This document shows, piece by piece, positions 26,764-34,522 of a DNA stretch of 53,379 nt. Both the position numbers and the translations under genes were made by a program. The stretch lies in assembly GCA_947381435.1 (NCBI GenBank), contig CANCVE010000016.1:1-53379 (forward strand). The letters are read 5' to 3'. This DNA comes from Chitinophagaceae bacterium. Lineage in GTDB: Bacteria; Bacteroidota; Bacteroidia; Chitinophagales; Chitinophagaceae. Below the pieces are notes generated by a model that worked only from the letters and a program-made list of their open reading frames with translations, did no database searches and was not told where the DNA came from. The stretch's first letter is position 1; each line of letters opens with the position of its first letter.

Positions 26764-26931
26764 CCGAATTTAGTCTTCTTTACACCAAGTTCATGTTTCT
26801 TTACACCAAGTTTAGTCTTCTTTTTGCCAAGTTTATGTTTACCGGAACCGAGTTTATGTTTACTGCATCCGAATTTATGTTTACTGCTACCGATTTTATG
26901 TTTACTGACACCAAGTTTATGTTTCTGCAAT
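26764..26931. repeat. Eight 21-bp tandem repeats
   Basis: Eight units of exactly 21 bp, consensus approximately CCRARTTTATGTTTACTGNNA. Examples are CCGAGTTTATGTTTACTGCAT, CCGAATTTATGTTTACTGCTA and CCGATTTTATGTTTACTGACA. Both strands stay open across it (heptapeptide repeats such as KHKLGVS on the minus strand), as any 21-bp repeat free of stops would. I treat it as non-coding. Confidence 0.92.
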
Positions 26932-27209
26932 GCGTTTTTAGCAAAAATTTGGTGTACCTAGAACAAATTTTTGGGTAACATGAACATCAAAAAGGTAATA
27001 CGGTATTGGGAGTAACAAATAATAGCCATAACATAGGCATGGTAAGCCTCAATATGGGCAATGAAATATAAAGTTTTACGTACCATATAGTAATAGGAGG
27101 AAACAATGACCAGAAATCTGCCTCTGTAAAATAATTTTGGGAAGAAAGGGAAGAAATTGGGGAGGGGGAGGAAGGTAGGTTGACAACAAAAAACAACTGC
27201 TGAGGCTGT

Positions 27210-27334
27210 CAATATACCACCCCGGCCTTCGGCCACCCCTCGACGAGGGGAATTGCACCCGAATGAGTTGTAAGTGGCAAAAATTTAAATGATAAAACAA
27301 AGAGAGTTACCCAAAATAAACAATTTCAAGACAA
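27210..27334. repeat. Dispersed GC-rich repeat, direct copy 1 (125 bp)
   Basis: Begins CAATATACCACCCCGGCC, contains the palindrome CCCCTCGACGAGGGG, and ends in CAATTTCAAGACAA. It is much more G+C-rich at its left end than the surroundings. A copy with few differences follows immediately (27335-27456). Confidence 0.9.
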
Positions 27335-27456
27335 CAATATACCACCCCGGCCTACGGCTACCCCTCGACGAGGGGAATTGCACCCAAATGAGTTGTAAGT
27401 GGCGAAAATTTAAATGATAAAACAAAGAGGTTAACCAAAATAAACAATTTCAAGAC
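27335..27456. repeat. Dispersed GC-rich repeat, direct copy 2
   Basis: Tandem second copy of the 125-bp unit, starting CAATATACCACCCCGGCC and ending CAATTTCAAGAC, with a few substitutions and small indels. Confidence 0.9.
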
Positions 27457-27466
27457 CTGGCAGCGT

Positions 27467-27508
27467 GCAAATTCCCCTCGTTGAGGGGTGGCCGTAGGCC
27501 GGGGTGGT
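27467..27508. repeat. Dispersed GC-rich repeat, inverted partial copy
   Basis: GCAAATTCCCCTCGTTGAGG followed by GGTGGCCGTAGGCCGGGGTGG. This is the reverse complement of the first 40 bp of the two direct copies, so the three copies form a direct-direct-inverted set. Confidence 0.88.
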
Positions 27509-27682
27509 TTCTTTTGCTACACAGATTGTAAATATTTTTCAAGTAATGACTATTTTGTATAAGGAAAAAGGTTTACTTTGGAGAGTTAAATGGAATTTGT
27601 TAAATCCAAATGCAACTTCTTAATATGACAAAGCAGTAAAATTAATTATTTCCAGTATAGATTAAAGTAAATCAATTTTTCT

Positions 27683-29458
27683 ATGAATTTTATTCCTTTA
27701 ACAACTCTTCATACTGATATTAATATTGACCTTGAAATTCTAAAGAGGCATACTCAAAGAAATAATATATTGTTATATCAACATGAAGGAACACTTAAAG
27801 CTAATGATAAATATATTGGGAATGCAAACGATGTATCGGCTAGATTTAGTGATTTTTTTAAATTAGCTAAAGAAAAGAATGTTGATTTGGCAATGACACC
27901 AGAATATTCATGCCCTTTCACCAACATAATTGATGTTATATCTAATAAAGACAAATGGCCTTCAGACAAAAAATTATGGGCAATTGGATGCGAGTCAATT
28001 TCAAAAGAAGATTTAAAGGTTTTAAAAGCTAATTATAACAAAGAGGATGTGAAAATAATTTTCGAAGATGATTTATTTGAAAACCCTAATAACTATTTTG
28101 ACCCTTTAGTTTATTTGTTTGTTTCTAATAATGATTCCATAAAATCATTGATAGTTTTAATTCAGTTTAAAACAGAACATATGGGAGTTTGGAATGGTCC
28201 AATTGAACGTGATAACTACATCCCAGGTAATAATATTTATGTGTTTAATAATTCTCATGGAGAAAGTTCAATCAGACTATTTACACTTATTTGTTCAGAG
28301 GCAATAAATTTTAAAGACAAATTAACTCTTGAATTAAAAGAAAAATTGCAATGGAATGATTTACCGTTTTTAATATTAAATCCACAACTTAATCCAAAAC
28401 CAGCGCATCCTGATTTTATAAACTTTAGAAATACATTGTTAAGCTCAGAATACAAAGAAATTATAAGTTTGAATTGGAGTCTTAGAACTAAATACGGCAG
28501 TGAAAAATTTATTAAAAATAAAAGTTCAAGAAGTGGATTTTACATAAAGTCAAATGAAATAAATCTGAATGATATCAACAGAATAAAAAAAAATCATGCA
28601 CGCGGGCTCTACTATTACAATCTTTCGATGAATAATCATTTTTATGGGTTTAATAGTAACCATCACATTTATTTAGTTGCAACTCTGCCAGTTAAAATTA
28701 ACGCGGGTGTACCAGCACAACAAAGAAGGGATGGTCCCGAAATAAAAGATGTATATTCTTTTGATGAGGGAAATATTTTGATAGAACAAACTTTAGTTTC
28801 TGATAATCACTTGGTTTATCTATTTGAAGTTGGATGTTCCAATGCTTTTACCACAGACTCTTCTACTTGTATTATTGAAAAGGAAAGGCTTGTTTACATA
28901 AGTTCTGGTTTTATTCCTAGTAAAAATAGTCTTAACTGGTATTTAATTCAGTATATGGATTCTTTTAAAATGGAAAACCATACTGAATCTAATAAAAGAT
29001 TTACAGTTTTAGAAGACGTTTCAGAAGAAAGCGGTTCACGTCGAAAAACATATTTAGCTGCAATAAATGAATTAACAAATAACATCTTACCCAATAAATC
29101 ATATTATCCAGATAGCATTGCAGATTTGAAGAATTTTGATGTAATGTTAGGTTATTGCTCAGAAAAAGACCATAATAATAAAAAAATTATTGAAATTGAT
29201 AAGTATAAATACAACTTATGCACTAGCGAAGGCAAGAAAATTTCTGCTACAATTTGTTATTTGGATTCTCCAGAAAATAGTGATTTAGAAAATACGTTTG
29301 AAGCTTTACAATCCTTATTTGATAGTGATAACAACAACAAAGGAAGGGTTGTTGTATTCTATAAAAGAGGTGCAACAATAGCTTCAAGGTACGATAAAAA
29401 TGCAGGAAAATTTTCAAACACTAATGATTTACAAACATCTTCATTTCTTAAAGACTAA
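27683..29458 (+). CDS. Nitrilase-superfamily protein, candidate defence effector
   Basis: A 591-residue protein with a probable carbon-nitrogen hydrolase (nitrilase) fold in its first 320 residues. Candidate catalytic residues are Glu74 (DLAMTPEYS, cf. the PE motif), Lys163 (VLIQFKTEH) and Cys204 (RLFTLICSEA, cf. the nitrilase ICYD elbow). They come in the correct order with typical beta-strand contexts. Residues about 440-591 form a second region I do not recognise. There is no signal peptide. The stop codon is 2 bp before the start of a Rad50-like ATPase gene, implying translational coupling. Known relatives of nitrilase domains in immunity are the reverse transcriptase-nitrilase (DRT) systems. 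The amide substrate is unknown; metabolite depletion is one possibility. Confidence 0.7.
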   Translation: MNFIPLTTLHTDINIDLEILKRHTQRNNILLYQHEGTLKANDKYIGNANDVSARFSDFFKLAKEKNVDLAMTPEYSCPFTNIIDVISNKDKWPSDKKLWAIGCESISKEDLKVLKANYNKEDVKIIFEDDLFENPNNYFDPLVYLFVSNNDSIKSLIVLIQFKTEHMGVWNGPIERDNYIPGNNIYVFNNSHGESSIRLFTLICSEAINFKDKLTLELKEKLQWNDLPFLILNPQLNPKPAHPDFINFRNTLLSSEYKEIISLNWSLRTKYGSEKFIKNKSSRSGFYIKSNEINLNDINRIKKNHARGLYYYNLSMNNHFYGFNSNHHIYLVATLPVKINAGVPAQQRRDGPEIKDVYSFDEGNILIEQTLVSDNHLVYLFEVGCSNAFTTDSSTCIIEKERLVYISSGFIPSKNSLNWYLIQYMDSFKMENHTESNKRFTVLEDVSEESGSRRKTYLAAINELTNNILPNKSYYPDSIADLKNFDVMLGYCSEKDHNNKKIIEIDKYKYNLCTSEGKKISATICYLDSPENSDLENTFEALQSLFDSDNNNKGRVVVFYKRGATIASRYDKNAGKFSNTNDLQTSSFLKD

Positions 29459-29460
29459 CT

Positions 29461-32400
29461 ATGAATAAGGAAAATGTAATTAGTATAGCTAATGATTTTT
29501 TTGGCGGAATTGAACTAATTAAACCAGACTTATACAAAGCTGAATTAAAAATTGATAAAAAAATAGCTGGAATTTATTATATAGATTTATCTGAAAGGAT
29601 TGATTCGAAAGGATTCGAAAACTATCAAGAAGATTTTTTAGCGAAAGATTATTATTCTGATGCAGGGGTTATTCAATGGAATTATTATTATCTTCTTCTA
29701 AGGGATAGTGATACTTTTAAACCAGAAGATAAGACTATCATTGAGAAGAATGATAAATACGCAAGAAAATATGTACTGAATGAAGAGGAGTTTAAAGACT
29801 TTTTCAGCTTAGAAAAATCTAACAATCAATTGCATACCAATATTCTTACAAAATGGAAAGCCGATTTAGATTCAGTCGATTTACAAGAGGTTTATAGTGA
29901 TGCATCACAAACAGAAGTCCTATCAAGATTTGAATCGGATATTACAAAAAAAATAAAACCAGAAAAAGATGTAAAAAATCTAACCCTAAAAAATGATACA
30001 GTTAGGTTTATAAATAAAGTAATACTAAAACCAGAATACAGAAAATATCCAATCAAAGTAAGGTCATTTGAATTTGGAAAAGTAAACCTGATAAAGGGAA
30101 TAAATGGTGTAGGTAAGACTTCTTTATTTGAGGCTATAGAATTAATAATTTGTGGTAAATCAGTTAGAAATCCTGATCAAAAAGAAAAAGATGGCTGCAT
30201 AGAAGCCATTTTCAATCATTCTCAACAAATTCAAAAATATGAATCTTCTAATAATGAGAAGTTCAGGAGCAGGGATTTAAATTGGTATTCTAATAATTAT
30301 ACTCGAGATAATTATTTACATAATTCCTTTAATCGGTATAATTTTTTCAATGCAGATGCTGCACATAAATTCTCTACAAGTAACAATGATTACGAAGTAA
30401 AAACAGCCCTTTTTAATATAATTTTGGGTCCGGAATATGATTTCATTTCAGATAGGATAAGAAAAATTTATGATAAGCTAAAACCTATATATAATAAGAT
30501 TTCAAAAGAACTTGATACAGCTAAACGCGATATTGAAACTTTAAATAAAGAAATACTCAAATACAAAAACTCAGAGAGTCTAACATCTATCAAAGATGTT
30601 ATTTCTAATAATACTACAGAAATTGGATTCAGCAATAAATTTATAAATATAGAGTTAGAATATATCACTATTGAAGAAATCAATAATAGTATTATCTCAC
30701 TTTGCTGGAGTATAATAGAGGAAGAGACAGTTGATACTCTATCTGACCTAGAACAGAAATCAAAAGATTTATTAGCAAAAAAAAAAGTTTACAAAGTATT
30801 TGAGCAGGAGTTAAGTACAATTAATGAACAAAGGCAGTCTACTGAAACATCTATAAAACGAATAACTCAGCAAATAGACATTTTAAATAGTGCAGAAAAA
30901 TATTTTTCCGATGAGAAATTGTTTTCTTTGTCAGGTATTTCCTCTAGAATTAGTGAAAAGGAGTTTGAATTAAAAAATGTAAATGCAGTAGAAAGAATAC
31001 TATCAGGTATAAACTTAAAAGCTTACAATTCTAGCTTGACAATTGATAAAATAGAATCAGATAACCTTCAAAAATCAATCAATTATAAAGATGATTTAAG
31101 AACCTTGGAAATTAACCAAAAGAACTTTTTGGCACGTTTTAGTAAAGTTGACCAACTAGTTCAAGAAATTAAAGCTAAGGGGAATGAATATGTTGAATTA
31201 AATGTGGAAGCCGAAGTTTGCCCCTTATGCAATTTTGATCATGGTAGAGCTGAATTGGAAAGTAGAATTCATACTAATGCTACTGCTACTGATGCATCCT
31301 CTCACACATATTATATTGACAACAATAGAATAATTGCCGAGATTAATGGCGCATTTACAATATTAAATGAATACAATCATTTTATCAAGTTAGTTAAATC
31401 CGCTTGTCAATTTGCAAATTATGATACAAAATCAACAACGCTTGATGATGCACTGGTAAAACTCAACTTATTAATCAGTTCAAAAGTTGAAATAGATGAA
31501 AAATTGAGCCAATTCAAATCTTTAAACTTATTAGCTGAATCAAAAAATGCCTCAGAACAAGAATTGAATCAGTTGAAAGAACGGGTTATACTAGTGTTTA
31601 ATGGAGATGTAAAATTTGAATATCAAAATCTGGAGGTATTTAAAGTAAAACTAGTTGAGCTAAAATCAGAAATAAGTAAGAACCAAAGTTTATTAAATGA
31701 AATAACAAAAAACAGAGAAAGTGTAAGCTTAAAGTTTAAAAATGATTTTGGTTTATCAATTGATGAAGTTTATACCCCAACTCAAATTAAGGAATTGCTC
31801 TCTCAAGAGGAGAAGCGAATAAGTTTATTGAAAAGCTATTTTGAGAAATTGCAAAAACTAGTTAAAATAAATAATACAACTTCTATTAAAAGTCTTAGAA
31901 TGTTGAGTGATAATCTTTCAAAAAATATAGGTACCCTTAAAGTAGAAATGGGTAATCAATTCCAATTAAATACGGCTGAATCAAAGAAAAAGGAAGCAGA
32001 GAAAATAGTAGCGGAAAATGAACCTCAAAATGTAAGATTCAAAAAAGCAAAGGAAACACTTGAAAGGTTAATTGAACAAGAAGGCAATAAAGAAATGAAT
32101 GACTTTCTAGATAGTAACCTAGAAGAGATAGTTTATATATTTAAAATGATACATTCACCAAGAGAATTTAAAAATATTAAGCTTGTAAATGGTTTTTTGT
32201 ATTTAATAACTGACGACAATCAACAACGGAAAATCACTCAAATAAGTACAGGGCAGAGGTCGGCTCTTGCTTTGTCTATATTTATCACACTTAATAGAAA
32301 GCTTAAAAATGGACCTAATATTATAATGTTCGACGACCCGGTTTCTTTTATTGATGATTTAAATGCTTTATCTTTTCTAGACTTTCTTAGAATCTTTGCT

Positions 32401-32520
32401 CTAAGAGAAAACAAACAAATATTTTTTGCAACAGCCAATAATAGACTAGCAAGTTTATTTGAAAAGAAATTTTTGTTTTTAGGAGATACTGATTTTAAAA
32501 GGTGGGAATTGGCGAGATAG
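29461..32520 (+). CDS. Rad50/RecF-like ABC ATPase with CxxC hook
   Basis: A 1019-residue SMC/Rad50-class ATPase. Residues 1-195 are an N-terminal domain I do not recognise. The ATPase begins near 198 (IKVRSFEFGKVNLIKG) with Walker A GINGVGKTS (213-221). Long coiled-coil arms flank a zinc-hook-like CPLC at 587-590. The C-terminal ABC half has the signature STGQR (929-933), Walker B IIMFDDP (Asp958/959) and a D-loop-like SFIDD. The FDDPVS form resembles RloC/AAA_13-type ATPases of conflict systems rather than housekeeping RecN or RecF. It is coupled to the nitrilase gene and likely senses foreign DNA or DNA ends and controls that partner (inference). A truncated repeat starts 4 bp after its stop. 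Confidence 0.85.
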   Translation: MNKENVISIANDFFGGIELIKPDLYKAELKIDKKIAGIYYIDLSERIDSKGFENYQEDFLAKDYYSDAGVIQWNYYYLLLRDSDTFKPEDKTIIEKNDKYARKYVLNEEEFKDFFSLEKSNNQLHTNILTKWKADLDSVDLQEVYSDASQTEVLSRFESDITKKIKPEKDVKNLTLKNDTVRFINKVILKPEYRKYPIKVRSFEFGKVNLIKGINGVGKTSLFEAIELIICGKSVRNPDQKEKDGCIEAIFNHSQQIQKYESSNNEKFRSRDLNWYSNNYTRDNYLHNSFNRYNFFNADAAHKFSTSNNDYEVKTALFNIILGPEYDFISDRIRKIYDKLKPIYNKISKELDTAKRDIETLNKEILKYKNSESLTSIKDVISNNTTEIGFSNKFINIELEYITIEEINNSIISLCWSIIEEETVDTLSDLEQKSKDLLAKKKVYKVFEQELSTINEQRQSTETSIKRITQQIDILNSAEKYFSDEKLFSLSGISSRISEKEFELKNVNAVERILSGINLKAYNSSLTIDKIESDNLQKSINYKDDLRTLEINQKNFLARFSKVDQLVQEIKAKGNEYVELNVEAEVCPLCNFDHGRAELESRIHTNATATDASSHTYYIDNNRIIAEINGAFTILNEYNHFIKLVKSACQFANYDTKSTTLDDALVKLNLLISSKVEIDEKLSQFKSLNLLAESKNASEQELNQLKERVILVFNGDVKFEYQNLEVFKVKLVELKSEISKNQSLLNEITKNRESVSLKFKNDFGLSIDEVYTPTQIKELLSQEEKRISLLKSYFEKLQKLVKINNTTSIKSLRMLSDNLSKNIGTLKVEMGNQFQLNTAESKKKEAEKIVAENEPQNVRFKKAKETLERLIEQEGNKEMNDFLDSNLEEIVYIFKMIHSPREFKNIKLVNGFLYLITDDNQQRKITQISTGQRSALALSIFITLNRKLKNGPNIIMFDDPVSFIDDLNALSFLDFLRIFALRENKQIFFATANNRLASLFEKKFLFLGDTDFKRWELAR

Positions 32521-32524
32521 TAAA

Positions 32525-32586
32525 CATCTAGCCCATTAATAACCATCTAAATACATTCACTTCGAAAATCGGCGTACTGGCTATCA
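32525..32586. repeat. Cassette-boundary repeat, truncated copy
   Basis: CATCTAGCCCATTAATAACC onward, the first 60 bp or so of the longer repeat that follows, starting 4 bp after the ATPase stop codon. Confidence 0.85.
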
Positions 32587-32591
32587 AATAT

Positions 32592-32750
32592 CATCTAGCC
32601 CATGAATAACCAACTTATTACATTCACTTGGAATATTGGGGTGCTGGCTCATGACTCCCGTCTTGGGTATTAGGTTACTAAAGTTTGAATAGAGACAAAT
32701 TGTTTAAAATTTGGAATAAGTAACAAAAGGAAAATAAAAAGATACAGGAG
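32592..32750. repeat. Cassette-boundary repeat, full copy A
   Basis: Begins CATCTAGCCCATGAATAACC and ends AAATAAAAAGATACAGGAG. It is highly similar to copy B over about 160 bp, including TTACTAAAGTTTGAATAGAG and AACAAAAGGAAAATAAAAAG. Confidence 0.92.
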
Positions 32751-32819
32751 ACACTTGGGGAAAGTTAATGTGCCTTATAAATTGATACAATAGATAATAG
32801 TAATTAAGAAAGTTGACTG

Positions 32820-32827
32820 TATATTTG
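32820..32827 (+). promoter_or_regulatory. Promoter box of the PIN toxin-antitoxin module
   Basis: TATATTTG, a perfect -7 match, 22 bp upstream of the antitoxin ATG at 32850. It lies just downstream of repeat copy A. Confidence 0.55.
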
Positions 32828-32849
32828 ATTGAATAGCAAAAAATAATTC

Positions 32850-33077
32850 ATGGAAAGGATAGTTATAGAAGTGGATGATAAACTTGCAAAAGCTTGGCAA
32901 AGGGCATCCGAATCTAAAAAAAAGACATTAGGCAATAAGGTAAGCCTTGCAATAGCCAAAGAATTGATTCCAAATAACAAGAACGAATACTTAACCTTCT
33001 TAAATGAAACAAGGGCAGAGATGAAGGACAATGGACTTACTCAGGAAGCATTAAATAAGATCCTTAACAAAGAATAA
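32850..33077 (+). CDS. Putative antitoxin of a PIN-type toxin-antitoxin module
   Basis: A 75-residue charged protein. The N-terminal MERIVIEVDDKLAKAWQRAS resembles a short beta strand plus helix, as in ribbon-helix-helix antitoxins, followed by helical, Lys-rich sequence. I infer the role from size and from the PIN-domain frame that overlaps or abuts its end. It has its own promoter box. The whole two-gene unit is bracketed by near-identical 160-bp direct repeats, suggesting acquisition as one unit. Confidence 0.72.
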   Translation: MERIVIEVDDKLAKAWQRASESKKKTLGNKVSLAIAKELIPNNKNEYLTFLNETRAEMKDNGLTQEALNKILNKE

Positions 33078-33489
33078 CCCCTATTTTGTTGTAGATACAA
33101 ACTGCTTTGTAAGTGCAAATCTTGTAGCAAACAGCACTTCTGCACTATGTTTTGATAAAATTTTGAGTATAGGTACAATTGCGATGTCGGATAGCATCTT
33201 CGCTGAATATACAGAGGTCATTTACAGAAAAAAGCTAGATAAGTATTTAAAAGATAGTAAGCGTAAAGCTATTCTTTCTGCCTTGAAGAAGAATGCAGTA
33301 TTCTTTAATATAATAGAGCAAATAAACAGTTGTGAGGATCCAAAAGACAACATGTTTTTAGAACTTTCTATTGCTTGCAGTGCTACTTGTATTGTTTCGG
33401 GCGATTTTCACCTGTTGTCAATGAATCCCTTTAGGGAAATCCCAATTCTAAATTCAACAGATTTTCTATTATCATACCAAGAAAACTAA
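33055..33489 (+). CDS. PIN-domain toxin (putative ribonuclease), start codon unclear
   Basis: PIN-domain protein of the chromosomal toxin type (TIGR00305-like). All acidic active-site positions are visible: YFVVDTNCFVSA, MSDSIFAEYTEVIYR, CEDPKDNMFLELS and CIVSGDFHLL. The frame is open from 33055, but no ATG, GTG or TTG occurs before the first catalytic aspartate. The first conventional start (TTG at 33163) would remove that aspartate. Either a rare codon such as ATA at 33055 is used, coupled to antitoxin translation (overlap 23 bp), or the toxin has lost its start and is silenced. A repeat copy begins 12 bp after its stop. Confidence 0.75.
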   Translation: MRSLTKNNPYFVVDTNCFVSANLVANSTSALCFDKILSIGTIAMSDSIFAEYTEVIYRKKLDKYLKDSKRKAILSALKKNAVFFNIIEQINSCEDPKDNMFLELSIACSATCIVSGDFHLLSMNPFREIPILNSTDFLLSYQEN

Positions 33490-33500
33490 CCAAACGTGTG

Positions 33501-33660
33501 CATCTAGCCCATAAATAACCAACTCATTACATACACTTCGAAAATTGGGGTGCTGGCTCATGACGCCCGCCATTGGCATTAGTTTACTAAAGTTTGAATA
33601 GAGACAAGTTGCTTAATATTTTGGAATAATATAACAAAAGGAAAATAAAAAGATACATGA
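33501..33660. repeat. Cassette-boundary repeat, full copy B
   Basis: Begins CATCTAGCCCATAAATAACC and ends AAATAAAAAGATACATGAG, 12 bp after the PIN gene stop. With copy A it brackets the PIN module as a direct repeat. Confidence 0.92.
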
Positions 33661-33722
33661 GCCAAATGGAGAGGATACTTTAATTCTACAAACAAAAGGT
33701 TTCCACTTTTAGAAACAGACTC

Positions 33723-33730
33723 TATATTTG
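33723..33730 (+). promoter_or_regulatory. Promoter box of the HigBA module
   Basis: TATATTTG, a perfect -7 match. It overlaps the most upstream possible TTG start of the toxin frame (33728), which argues for the later TTG at 33746. Confidence 0.55.
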
Positions 33731-33745
33731 CATAAACAAATTTTA

Positions 33746-34087
33746 TTGCAACATTTTCAGACTAGATTTTTAGAAGAAGCAGAAAAATTTATTGCTAGCC
33801 TTGATCAAAAGGCTGCAAGAAAGGTATTTTATAACATTGACCTAGCTGAGCAAACCAATGACCCTAAGCTTTTCAAAAAACTACAAAAAGATATTTGGGA
33901 ATTCAGGACAGTATTTGGTGGAAAGCAAATAAGATTACTCGCATTTTGGGATAAGAACAGTAAGACTGAAACTTTAGTTTTTGCAACACATGGTTTTATT
34001 AAAAAGATGGACAAAGTGCCTGCAAATGAAATAGAAAGAGCTGTAAATATTAGAACGAAATTTTTTGAAAGCAAAGAAAATAAGTAG
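33746..34087 (+). CDS. HigB/Gp49-like (RelE superfamily) toxin
   Basis: Predicted ribosome-dependent mRNA endonuclease toxin of the phage-derived Gp49-like (DUF891) family. Family segments are RFLEEAEKFIASLDQKAARKV, FKKLQKDIWEFRTVFGGKQIRLLAFWD and FATHGFIKKMDKVPANEIERA. I use the TTG at 33746 (113 residues) because the frame's earlier TTG at 33728 lies inside the promoter box. The antitoxin starts 5 bp after its stop (toxin-first order, as usual for HigBA). It lies just downstream of repeat copy B in the accessory island. Confidence 0.9.
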   Translation: MQHFQTRFLEEAEKFIASLDQKAARKVFYNIDLAEQTNDPKLFKKLQKDIWEFRTVFGGKQIRLLAFWDKNSKTETLVFATHGFIKKMDKVPANEIERAVNIRTKFFESKENK

Positions 34088-34091
34088 CATT

Positions 34092-34421
34092 ATGGCAAAG
34101 AAACCTGAATTGAAATCGTATTCACTTGCAGAAATGAAAGATAAATACATTGGCAAGATTGGAACGTCTAACAGAGACGAGTATGAATATGAACTTCGAA
34201 TGGATGTATTAGGACGAATGATAAAAACAGCTAGACAAGAACGCAATTTGACACAAGAACAATTAGGCGAACTTGTTGGTGTACAAAAAGCTCAGATTTC
34301 GAAGCTTGAAAGTAGTGCGAACAGCGCAACAATAGATACAATATTAAAGGTATTCAAGGCATTAAAAGCAGACATTCATTTTAATGTGACTATAGAAAAT
34401 CAATATTTGCAGTTATCATGA
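34092..34421 (+). CDS. HigA-like XRE-family antitoxin
   Basis: A 109-residue antitoxin and probable autorepressor with a C-terminal helix-turn-helix (LTQEQLGELVGVQKAQISKLE) of the Cro/C1 type, followed by ATIDTILKVFKALKADIHF. The ATG at 34092 is chosen: it lies 4 bp past the toxin stop, while the extension to 34065 overlaps the toxin gene. N-terminal residues (ELKSYSLAEMKDKYIGKIG) form the linker that usually contacts the toxin. Confidence 0.9.
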   Translation: MAKKPELKSYSLAEMKDKYIGKIGTSNRDEYEYELRMDVLGRMIKTARQERNLTQEQLGELVGVQKAQISKLESSANSATIDTILKVFKALKADIHFNVTIENQYLQLS

Positions 34422-34522
34422 AAATAAGGCAGAACAGAACATGGGGTAATTATTAAATAGCCTCAGTTTGCATTAGCTTCTCTAACAAAGTAAAGTACAC
34501 TTCAATTTAAGAGATATTCTTT

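Larger units (their letters stand above)
26088..27682. other. Gene-free 1.6-kb boundary region of the accessory island
   Basis: Very A+T-rich, without a credible gene up to the 21-bp tandem repeat at 26764-26931, then GC-rich dispersed repeats at 27210-27508 and the upstream region of the nitrilase-ATPase operon. I could not find a perfect TAnnTTTG box for that operon. The frames open here are low-complexity or repeat-derived. Confidence 0.6.

Noticed and set aside
26676-26978. Open frames on both strands (84 and 78 residues) with heptapeptide repeats
   Set aside because: Both are products of the 21-bp array read in each direction; the non-repeat ends have no protein-like character.
26958-27300. 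Three overlapping minus-strand frames of 69-92 residues
   Set aside because: Low-complexity Pro/Phe-rich sequence overlapping the GC-rich dispersed repeat; no conserved-looking motif.
32525-33660. Integron attC sites
   Set aside because: The layout is cassette-like, but I found no GTTRRRY/RYYYAAC core pair and no integrase gene in the window.
27216-33660. Insertion sequence or prophage in the accessory island
   Set aside because: No transposase, integrase or phage structural gene is readable on either strand, despite repeats and A+T-rich genes.
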